From assembly GCA_040752395.1 (NCBI GenBank), contig JBFMHD010000155.1, positions 1 to 6,569 on the forward strand: a stretch of 6,569 nt of DNA, in the 5' to 3' direction. A model generated the notes under the pieces. That model saw only the letters and a program-made list of their open reading frames with translations. It did no database searches and was not told the origin of the DNA. Shown here piece after piece: positions 1 to 5,707 of the stretch (position 1 is its first letter; each line of letters opens with the position of its first letter). The DNA is from JBFMHD01 sp040752395 [NCBI: Candidatus Hydrogenedentota bacterium] (lineage in GTDB: Bacteria > JBFMHD01). Position numbers and translations under genes: made by a program.

Positions 1-1844
1 ACCATATTTAATGGCATTGTATCTAAATTATCTTCAAATGCTATTTTACAAGTCACAGCACCTAAATTATTGTAAAAAGTTATTATAGCATTATTACCAA
101 CATTTAATCCTCTGCCTATAACCTGAATAGCAGAATCATCATAATTAAAGATATAAATACTATCCCACCAATCTCTTTCTTGAGCTATTACATAAGGAAC
201 ATCAGCAGAAGACCAGGTATAGGTACCACTTGCAGTGATGTAACTTCCGGATAATCGTATCGCGGCGGTATCACCGGTTAATGTGTTTCCGCTCCCAAAT
301 TGTGGGAATACATTATTGCTTATGCATAATGGATAACCCTGGATGGCATTTAAAGTAGTATTATTGATATATGGGTTACAAGCTACTCCCTGGTTTTCGT
401 AGGAAATTCTCACAGCTTCGCCAGGCCGCGTATCCATCCCTGTAGCATAAGTGATACCATTAGCAATAATCTGACAACCATCAATATAAACATCTTTAAC
501 ATCTCTTACCTCAACTGCTTGCATTATATTATTTTCAATCCTGGAATTCTCTAATCTTAAAGTCGAAACATCCTCTCCTTCCCACTCTATCCCATAAGCA
601 TAACAATTATTTAAATATGTATTTTTTAAATGTAATGTACTTGTATCTTCTATCCTGAAAATTGCAGCTATACCTGGTGGCTCACCTTGACCTCCAGCAG
701 ACATATCAACATAGGCACCATAATTAAAATCACAATATTCGAATTTAAGAGTATCTGCATTATCTTTGTTGTAAACATAGATACCTCCCCAATATCCCAT
801 ACCTGCCCCACCACCAAACCCTGTATAACCAGCTAAAATTGGGTCTTTATGCGAAGTAAAGTATATAGTATCACTGGCTGTACCTATAGCTCTGATAATC
901 GCAGAATCAAGTGACGCGATACAAGAAGAATCAGCTGAACCTGTTTTTGTGTAAAACGCTATTTTACAACCCTGGGCTATCTCAAGCATAAGATTACCAC
1001 TTAAAACTAAGCCATAACCCATTGTGTCAGTGCCATCTTTATCTTTTATAAGGTTACCAGGATACCCTGGTGGATTAATAAGTAACGGTACCCCCGGGTT
1101 ATTCCATGTACCACTTATTGTTATAGTTTCCGCAGAGTTGACAAATACCGCATCATAACTCGTACCATCAAAAGTATTAGAGCCAGAATATATAGGGAAC
1201 GCATTACCTGAATATACTAATGGAACATTCACACCTGAGATAGTGATATCGGTCAACGTAGGCTCTGATAGAGGTTTATTTTCTGAACTCTGTATAATTA
1301 TCCCAAAATATGAAGAATCTATAGTAATTTTTCTATATATCCCACTTCCCTCGATTGATAACCCAAAACTCGGGATATTAGAAGAACCAGATTTTGAATT
1401 AATTATACTTAGAGTTTCACACAAAACATCACTATCCTCAATTGTTAATACAGGATACCATCTATTAATACCGGCTTCTTGTTCAAAGTAACCACCACCA
1501 TATCTTATTATAACATTTCTCAATACCACAGAATCTACATTCTCTATTACAATACTACCCCAATCACCGGCTTGAGCACTCGGACTCTTAAACGGCGTAT
1601 CATTACTTGAGGTAAATATTATATTATTAGAATCTGTACCAATTGCTCTCAAGCCCCCATTATTAACAACAACCAATGTAGGTACAGTAGGCTGGTTAAT
1701 ATCAGTATCAAACCCTATAATACAACCAGCATCTATTGTAAGTGTGCATCCCTGAAAAATAACACCTACATCACCTTCGCCGATATTTGCATCACCAGAA
1801 ACGAGAAATGGCCCATTATTAGTTAAAAGTGTCACATCCTGAGT
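1..1844 (-). other. Right-handed parallel beta-helix-type region with long-period repeats (residues 727 onward)
   Basis: This part of the large protein is a ladder of short hydrophobic strands separated by Asn/Gly/Asp turns, such as IVIENVDSVVLRNVIIRYGG, LRLENSRIENN and VYIDGCQIIANG, as in right-handed parallel beta-helix proteins. Longer modules repeat. LTIDAGCIIGF with LRAIGTDSNNIIFTSS at about 761-806 is echoed by LEIAQGCKIAF with IRAIGTASDTIYFTSH at about 1013-1058. GNAFPIYSGSNT at 939 is echoed by NNVFPQFGSGNT at 1236, followed in both by an IT.SGT(W/Y) element. Such folds occur in adhesins and in polysaccharide-active enzymes. I see no catalytic residues that would decide between them. 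The region continues past the window edge. Confidence 0.75.
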
Positions 1845-4022
1845 TAATAGGCCACCCAGAGATACATAGAAGAAAGCAGAGGTCTCACCTCTGCCTGTTG
1901 TATCAACAAGTCCGTCAGCGGTACCTGGTGTTACGCGCCAGGTGAAACAGCCGTACGGCAAAAACCCGCCTGGTTGTTCAGCGCCTATTGTAGCATAATA
2001 TCGTGTGTCAGTGCCAGCAGGTTCTTGAGTAAGATTTATAGCAGCAAAGGTCTCAGTATAAACTATGTTCCCGCTTTTATTCAAGACTTCAAGAATAAAC
2101 GAGTCAGCTCCACCATTCTGTGCGAAATCAAAAACAAATGTTGGTGTAGTATCCCAGGTATCAGAATTATCTCCTGGTGCTATAAGCTCCACCTTAAAAG
2201 CAACAGTTATTATCCCTGGATTTGTAACTGATGTACTTGGTCCTGTCTCTTCATCCGTGGTTTTAACACCTTTATTTGCTTCCATAAACGCCTGGAACGT
2301 ATCACCACCCCCTGCTGTATCATAAAGAGATATAACTACTATGAACGTTTCACAAGGATTGTTATCTGATAAGTTAATAAAATATGATATACTATTGTTT
2401 TCCCATCTATCATAAGCCGGGATATAGGCAAGACTATTAACAAAAGTATCGGTTCCATCAAGTATCGTATCTGAACTATGATACACTCCCATAAACTCAA
2501 TATCATTTGTGTCCATATTGCCTAAATTTTGTATAGCAAAAAACGTTATGGTGTCACCGTTCCATGTATCTGCAAATATATTAACAAATAATACCGCAAC
2601 ACCTGTCTCACCCCCAGCCACTGTCTCTGAAGCAATCGTATCTGCTAATATCACTGTTACTGTATCTACATTACCTTCACCTGGGAAGAAATGCGTGAAG
2701 TGGTTGACCTTGATGCTTACCGTCTCGTCGGTAAATACGTAGTTCTGCGTTGTTATTCCATTTGCGGGATCTTTTATGTCATACCACTTACTGTCACCCT
2801 CATCTAACCAGAAGAATGCAAACTTAGCCGGGCTAATGTCAGTATTTTTGTACGTGAATGTTAGAGTGGGGGATTCGGCCACATTATTATTCCAGTCATT
2901 TTCATCTAACTCTGCGCTCATGGAATCTGTGACTATTATCTCGAATGCATAATCTTTGCCTTTTGAAAAACTGTTGCCTTTAAGCTTTGTAGTATCCGTT
3001 GTATTCATTGACCCCTGGGATATCTCTTTCACTTCCACATAATTCCCTGTGTCTTTCAAATCTAGTTTTATAGACCACGTGCAGTTCGGTACATTCATCT
3101 TGAAATCTAACTTAAACGTATCAACACTAGCCAGCTCAAGCTTGAACGAACTTGAATCTACGCCAAGTATTACATAAATAAACGTATCATAAATCCCTGT
3201 TTCCGTAGGCGGTACACTACCATTAGGGGGTGGGGAACCGATAGTCATACCTATAGTGTATGTCTCATCATAAGTTGCATTTATTGTATGACCGCATAAG
3301 GCATATAATTTCCCATTAGTAATTGAATCCGCAGGATTATCCGATATCCATAACGATACATGAAACCTTGAATCGTCTGCATCTACCTCAAAGGCTGCTA
3401 GTATCTCCGTCTCAGGAACTGTAACATTTTTTACTGTTACCTGTATTGAATCCACGCCTCCTGTTGTATTTGCGTTTGAATCACAAACTTCTATATATGC
3501 AGTCTCGGGACTATTATAACTGAATATTTTCATTACATAAGATGAATCCCTAAATTCTATAACCGGTTTAGGAGAGGGTGATCCGCCACCACTAGTAATA
3601 GAGACCGTATCATTCCCCGCACCATATATAGCTGTCAACGTATATCCCTCAAACGCATATATCTTACCACTATTTACTGGGCTATCTATAATATTATTTG
3701 AGATAGGCAAACTTACTCTGAATTTAACATTATTTGTATCAATCTCGTTTGCTATTAAATTTTCAGTATCGCTTATAGCACCCGTACCTGAAACAGTTAA
3801 AGGAACTGTATCTATAAGTGGAGATACGTTAGCCGAAGTATCTACCACTTCAATATAAGCAGTATCTGGGCTTATATAGCTAACCACATCTAAAGTATAA
3901 TTAAAATTTTTAAAAAATATTGTATCAGCATAAGATAAGGACGGTATAAATAAAACTAACGCAAGCAGCAAGAGAATGGAAACTAATTTAATTTTTTTAT
4001 AATGGTAGTCTGAAGTATCCAA
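1..4022 (-). CDS. Very large secreted multidomain beta-helix surface protein, C-terminus outside window
   Basis: One minus-strand frame is open from an in-frame TAA at 4053..4055 to the window edge, giving 1340 complete codons with no stop or frameshift. No ATG lies near its 5' end. I choose TTG at 4022, nine bases after GGAGT; GTG at 4028 is in frame but only three bases from that site. Residues 1-32 are a Sec signal peptide. Residues 37-266 are two copies of a beta-rich domain. About 285-450 is beta-rich and ends in a KVNHFTHFFPGEG motif typical of surface-protein modules. About 450-605 has a GDTITFFAIQNLG motif. About 612-720 is Ig/FN3-like and ends in FTWRV. From about 727 there are beta-helix-type repeats, with the shared motif RAIGT...I.FTS...W.(S/G)I occurring twice. 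I see no catalytic motif. It is probably an adhesin-like or structural extracellular protein. Exported beta character is well supported; the exact role is unknown. Confidence 0.88.
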   Translation of the reverse strand, partial: MDTSDYHYKKIKLVSILLLLALVLFIPSLSYADTIFFKNFNYTLDVVSYISPDTAYIEVVDTSANVSPLIDTVPLTVSGTGAISDTENLIANEIDTNNVKFRVSLPISNNIIDSPVNSGKIYAFEGYTLTAIYGAGNDTVSITSGGGSPSPKPVIEFRDSSYVMKIFSYNSPETAYIEVCDSNANTTGGVDSIQVTVKNVTVPETEILAAFEVDADDSRFHVSLWISDNPADSITNGKLYALCGHTINATYDETYTIGMTIGSPPPNGSVPPTETGIYDTFIYVILGVDSSSFKLELASVDTFKLDFKMNVPNCTWSIKLDLKDTGNYVEVKEISQGSMNTTDTTKLKGNSFSKGKDYAFEIIVTDSMSAELDENDWNNNVAESPTLTFTYKNTDISPAKFAFFWLDEGDSKWYDIKDPANGITTQNYVFTDETVSIKVNHFTHFFPGEGNVDTVTVILADTIASETVAGGETGVAVLFVNIFADTWNGDTITFFAIQNLGNMDTNDIEFMGVYHSSDTILDGTDTFVNSLAYIPAYDRWENNSISYFINLSDNNPCETFIVVISLYDTAGGGDTFQAFMEANKGVKTTDEETGPSTSVTNPGIITVAFKVELIAPGDNSDTWDTTPTFVFDFAQNGGADSFILEVLNKSGNIVYTETFAAINLTQEPAGTDTRYYATIGAEQPGGFLPYGCFTWRVTPGTADGLVDTTGRGETSAFFYVSLGGLLTQDVTLLTNNGPFLVSGDANIGEGDVGVIFQGCTLTIDAGCIIGFDTDINQPTVPTLVVVNNGGLRAIGTDSNNIIFTSSNDTPFKSPSAQAGDWGSIVIENVDSVVLRNVIIRYGGGYFEQEAGINRWYPVLTIEDSDVLCETLSIINSKSGSSNIPSFGLSIEGSGIYRKITIDSSYFGIIIQSSENKPLSEPTLTDITISGVNVPLVYSGNAFPIYSGSNTFDGTSYDAVFVNSAETITISGTWNNPGVPLLINPPGYPGNLIKDKDGTDTMGYGLVLSGNLMLEIAQGCKIAFYTKTGSADSSCIASLDSAIIRAIGTASDTIYFTSHKDPILAGYTGFGGGAGMGYWGGIYVYNKDNADTLKFEYCDFNYGAYVDMSAGGQGEPPGIAAIFRIEDTSTLHLKNTYLNNCYAYGIEWEGEDVSTLRLENSRIENNIMQAVEVRDVKDVYIDGCQIIANGITYATGMDTRPGEAVRISYENQGVACNPYINNTTLNAIQGYPLCISNNVFPQFGSGNTLTGDTAAIRLSGSYITASGTYTWSSADVPYVIAQERDWWDSIYIFNYDDSAIQVIGRGLNVGNNAIITFYNNLGAVTCKIAFEDNLDTMPLNM
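3225..3914 (-). repeat. Tandem duplicated beta-rich domain in the large protein (residues 37-266)
   Basis: Two copies align at an offset of 120 residues. SYISPDTAYIEVVD at residue 48 matches SYNSPETAYIEVCD at residue 168. Further matches are IDTVPLTV with VDSIQVTV, FRVSLPISNN with FHVSLWISDN, and SGKIYAFEGYTLTAIY with NGKLYALCGHTINATY. Copy 1 lies at about 3555..3914 and copy 2 at about 3225..3554. Each copy ends in a Gly/Ser/Pro-rich linker (GGGSPSPKP and GSPPPNGS). The pattern resembles a repeat common in large bacterial surface proteins, where a D-x-N and an E-T-E element precede a G-x-(I/L) and a final T-A-x-Y strand. The copies have diverged at protein level, so this is an old duplication. 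Confidence 0.85.
3927..4022 (-). other. Sec signal peptide of the large surface protein (residues 1-32)
   Basis: The N-terminus has a charged segment (KKIK, residues 9-12), an uninterrupted hydrophobic core (about residues 13-27, rich in Leu, Ile and Val) and a PSLSYA end. The Ser/Ala pattern at -3/-1 predicts cleavage after Ala32. There is no Cys at +1, so it is not a lipoprotein signal. This placement of the signal peptide also supports starting translation at 4022 or 4028 rather than at an internal ATG. Confidence 0.85.
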
Positions 4023-4031
4023 CTGCACTTT

Positions 4032-4036
4032 ACTCC
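4032..4036 (-). promoter_or_regulatory. Shine-Dalgarno site GGAGT of the large protein gene
   Basis: GGAGT on the minus strand lies nine bases before TTG at 4022 and three bases before the in-frame GTG at 4028. Normal spacing favours TTG. The site matters because the gene has no ATG near its 5' end, and it marks the translation start just inside the TAA at 4053..4055. Confidence 0.65.
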
Positions 4037-4146
4037 AAAAAAAATTCTTCGATTAAAAATTACAATTTCTCTTGAATTTGCTGTGTAGTCTAATTCATTG
4101 AATGCTGCGACTTTTTAATTTTTTATCTTTTACAAAATTTTCATTA

Positions 4147-4164
4147 ATTATACAAAATTGTCAA
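4147..4164 (-). promoter_or_regulatory. Candidate promoter elements upstream of the large protein gene
   Basis: On the minus strand a perfect TTGACA (4159..4164) and a perfect TATAAT (4147..4152) occur in the gap before the gene, but only six bases separate them, far from the usual 17. Either box may work with a weaker partner: TTGACA with an AAAATT-like box 17 bases downstream, or TATAAT with a T-rich stretch upstream. The region around them is strongly A/T-tract rich. A start here would give a leader of roughly 100-120 bases. Confidence 0.35.
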
Positions 4165-4189
4165 GAAAAAAATCAAAAAATTTTTATGT

Positions 4190-4223
4190 AAAAAAAATCA
4201 CATTCCAAATGCGCAAAGATGTG
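4190..4223 (-). terminator. Weak rho-independent terminator candidate after the coiled-coil gene
   Basis: Just past the coiled-coil stop codon the minus strand has CACAT (4219..4223) and ATGTG (4199..4203), which can form a 5-bp stem with a 15-base loop. One base later comes a run of eight T (4190..4197). The stem is short and not GC-rich, so termination may be partial and some read-through into the large gene is possible. The loop contains the palindrome TGCGCA. Confidence 0.35.
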
Positions 4224-4235
4224 CAAAATACTCTG

Positions 4236-4535
4236 TTATACTGGGAAAACTTTTCTTGAAATCATATCTACACTTGCTTCGAGTTTGTTTACTCTTTCTG
4301 CAACATCAAGCTTGTCAATAATCTTTCTTAAAAGCTCGCTATGAAACTGAAGTTGCTGTTGGACTGCATTAAAGCGATTATCCATCTGTTTCTGCATCAC
4401 ATTAAATCTATCATCCATCTGCTTCTGCATCGCTTCGAATCGGCGATCAGAGTCTTCTCGTAATTCCCTTATTTCAGGAATAAGAGTCTCAACTATTACC
4501 TTTCTTAAAGCTTCAACAAAATCAAGCGGCGTCAT
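4236..4535 (-). CDS. Small coiled-coil protein of unknown function (99 residues)
   Basis: The ATG at 4535 follows a strong Shine-Dalgarno site at five bases. The protein begins with a short hydrophobic-polar helix (MTPLDFVEALRKVIVETLIP) and then a charged linker. Residues 32-64 are three 11-residue repeats (RFEAMQKQMDD, RFNVMQKQMDN, RFNAVQQQLQF), and a Leu/Ile-rich helix (about 65-92) follows. There is no signal peptide or membrane segment, and almost the whole chain is predicted helical, so it should be a cytoplasmic oligomeric coiled coil. Similar short proteins with variable numbers of such repeats occur as uncharacterised proteins in many environmental bacteria; I recall the style but cannot name a family. 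It has its own promoter, so it need not be cotranscribed with hflK upstream. No function can be assigned. Confidence 0.85.
   Translation of the reverse strand: MTPLDFVEALRKVIVETLIPEIRELREDSDRRFEAMQKQMDDRFNVMQKQMDNRFNAVQQQLQFHSELLRKIIDKLDVAERVNKLEASVDMISRKVFPV
4344..4442 (-). repeat. Three 33-bp in-frame repeats encoding 11-residue coiled-coil units
   Basis: Codons 32-64 of the small coiled-coil gene are three consecutive 33-bp units, each starting Arg-Phe. Units 1 and 2 are nearly identical in their MQKQMD core at both protein and DNA level; unit 3 (RFNAVQQQLQF) has diverged. Eleven-residue (hendecad) spacing puts hydrophobic residues Phe, Met/Val and Met/Leu on one helix face. This suggests unit-by-unit expansion of the rod. 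Confidence 0.85.
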
Positions 4536-4540
4536 AAATT

Positions 4541-4549
4541 ATCACCTCT
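4541..4549 (-). promoter_or_regulatory. Strong Shine-Dalgarno site of the coiled-coil gene
   Basis: AGAGGTGAT on the minus strand contains GAGGTGA, a seven-base complement to the usual 3' end of bacterial 16S rRNA, and ends five bases before the ATG at 4535. It fixes that start codon. Confidence 0.85.
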
Positions 4550-4555
4550 AATTAA

Positions 4556-4571
4556 ATTATAACTATTTTTT
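4556..4571 (-). repeat. 16-bp direct repeat, copy 2 (in the promoter of the coiled-coil gene)
   Basis: AAAAAATAGTTATAAT on the minus strand is identical to the copy at 4732..4747, 176 bp away in the same orientation. This copy supplies the TATAAT box of the promoter at 4556..4584. Identity stops exactly at both ends. Confidence 0.6.
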
Positions 4572-4584
4572 AGAATAAAGCCAA
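4556..4584 (-). promoter_or_regulatory. Sigma-70-type promoter of the coiled-coil gene
   Basis: On the minus strand TTGGCT (4579..4584, four of six consensus bases) is followed after exactly 17 bases by a perfect TATAAT (4556..4561). Transcription would begin about seven bases later, close to the Shine-Dalgarno site, giving a very short leader of roughly 13-15 bases. The promoter separates this gene from the hflC-hflK unit. Confidence 0.65.
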
Positions 4585-4738
4585 GCATTTTATTGTTTTA
4601 TTTCTAAATAAACCTTAATCTCAAAAATCTGGACGAAATCCCACTCATTGTGTTTTACATAAAATTTGGATCTTTTGGGATTAATAATTTAACAATCTGT
4701 TAATTGCAGGGTGGTGTTTTTATTACAATTTATTATAA
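4585..4738. other. AT-rich intergenic stretch with a 15-bp dyad, no gene
   Basis: Between the hflK stop codon and the promoter of the coiled-coil gene there is no open frame of useful length (the longest ATG-led minus frame I noticed is 14 codons). The one clear structure is the dyad TTAACA-ATC-TGTTAA at 4689..4703. I find no convincing terminator for the hflC-hflK transcript here, so read-through to the coiled-coil gene is possible. Confidence 0.5.
4689..4703. repeat. Short perfect dyad TTAACA-ATC-TGTTAA
   Basis: Two 6-bp arms in perfect inverted symmetry around three bases lie between the hflK end and the coiled-coil promoter. There is no T-run after it on either strand, so it is not a terminator. 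It has the size of a dimeric regulator site, but it sits about 105 bp upstream of the -35 box and could be chance in AT-rich DNA. Confidence 0.35.
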
Positions 4739-4747
4739 CTATTTTTT
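4732..4747 (-). repeat. 16-bp direct repeat, copy 1 (over the hflK stop codon)
   Basis: AAAAAATAGTTATAAT on the minus strand covers the last two Lys codons and the TAG stop of hflK plus seven bases beyond. It matches 4556..4571 exactly. The TATAAT here has no -35 box at a suitable distance, so it is not called a promoter. Confidence 0.6.
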
Positions 4748-5707
4748 GTCAAGGAGACGGAGGTCGATAATCTTTTTCTCGCCGTTATCCACAATTATGA
4801 CCTCCTTCAATTTGGGGAATACTTCAGCTATAAACTCAAGATATAGCTTGTGTTGTGTATAGATATCAGGTGAATTAATAAGTGAGTTGAATCGTTCGGC
4901 AAGCGATTGAGAATGCTTGATTCTTTTGTACTGGTACCCTCTTGCTTGTTCCAGTATCTTCCGGGACTCAGCTCTGGCCAGAGGTAGTTGTTCATTCTGA
5001 TAAAGCAGGGCATCATTCACCATTCTCTCTTTCTCCATTCTCGCCTGTATAACGTCATTGAACGAATCCTGGGTTTCAGGTGGCGGCGAGACCTCTTTTA
5101 TCTCAATCAAGGTTATTTCCACTCCAAGATTTAAAAAGTTAATTTTCTGCTGTACTGTTTTTTTAAGACAGTACTCCATCTCTTTTTTGAAAGTTGTAAG
5201 CACATCGTCAACTTTAAGAGTTGAGAGGGTCGCCACAAGCGAGTTGCACGTTAAATGTTTCAGCAGGGGTTCAAGACCGTTTGAGGAAAAGAGGTATGCT
5301 AAAGGGTCGATTATTCTGTATTTTAAAATAAATTTTAAATAAACTATGTTGTTGTCACCAGTAATCGCATAAGACTTTATACCTATGTTAATCCATAACT
5401 CGGACTGGACAGAGTTAGCTTCAAACGAATGATAGAAATCATCTATATCTATCTGAAAATATTTCTGGTAATGAATTTTATATATATAGGTAAACGGGTA
5501 AGGTAAGAAATAATGTATGCCGGGCTGAATGCCCTTATCTATAATTGTCCCGAATCGTTCTGCTATACCCAATTCTGAGGTTTTTATCACAGTGATACCT
5601 GATAACAAATATGATACAATTATTATACCTGCTATGAGTTTTATGTATGCTGCGATATGTATTTTTAGTTCAGTTTTCAGAAGTTCTATATATTTTGTGA
5701 TCTCCAT
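4739..5707 (-). CDS. hflK: HflK-like SPFH/band 7 membrane protein
   Basis: This is a membrane-anchored SPFH protein which, with HflC, builds a large cage-like complex that surrounds and modulates the FtsH protease in characterised bacteria. Residues about 20-40 form the single membrane segment after a short N-terminal part. The SPFH domain follows, with RFGTIIDKGIQPGIHYFLPYP (51-71, given in parts: RFG at 51 and PGIHYFLP at 62) and the HflK hallmark TGDNNIVYLKFILKYRIIDP (116-135), then SPPPETQDSFNDV (207-219) and LPLARAE at the start of a helical stalk. It ends near LYLEFIAEVFPK (288-299). The long Gly/Pro-rich N-terminal extension of E. coli HflK is absent, and the chain is 322 residues against about 419. 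ATG at 5707 directly follows the hflC stop codon, implying coupled translation. The family call is strong; pairing with FtsH is inferred. Confidence 0.9.
   Translation of the reverse strand: MEITKYIELLKTELKIHIAAYIKLIAGIIIVSYLLSGITVIKTSELGIAERFGTIIDKGIQPGIHYFLPYPFTYIYKIHYQKYFQIDIDDFYHSFEANSVQSELWINIGIKSYAITGDNNIVYLKFILKYRIIDPLAYLFSSNGLEPLLKHLTCNSLVATLSTLKVDDVLTTFKKEMEYCLKKTVQQKINFLNLGVEITLIEIKEVSPPPETQDSFNDVIQARMEKERMVNDALLYQNEQLPLARAESRKILEQARGYQYKRIKHSQSLAERFNSLINSPDIYTQHKLYLEFIAEVFPKLKEVIIVDNGEKKIIDLRLLDKK

Noticed and set aside
1243-1491. Plus-strand open frame of 82 codons
   Set aside because: It lies opposite the continuous minus-strand frame of the large surface protein, has no ribosome binding site I can see and no recognisable protein features.
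1974-2742. Plus-strand open frames of 77-86 codons at 1974..2231, 2065..2325 and 2509..2742
   Set aside because: They are antisense shadows of the large surface protein, two of them overlap each other in different frames, and their sequences look like reverse-read beta-strand codons.
4344-4442. The 33-bp repeats as a CRISPR-like array
   Set aside because: The units are contiguous without spacers, are in frame with the coiled-coil gene and encode a regular 11-residue pattern.
4637-4682. Inverted repeat AATCCC / GGGATT as a terminator hairpin after hflK
   Set aside because: The six-base arms are separated by a loop of over 30 bases and no T-run follows on the transcribed strand, so chance is more likely.
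4732-4752. TTGACA (4747..4752) and TATAAT (4732..4737) at the hflK end read as a promoter
   Set aside because: Only nine bases separate the boxes, the TTGACA is inside hflK codons, and there is no -35 box at 16-18 bases from the TATAAT.
4828-5016. Minus-strand open frame of 62 codons in another frame of hflK
   Set aside because: It is fully inside the well-supported hflK stalk region and has no family features.
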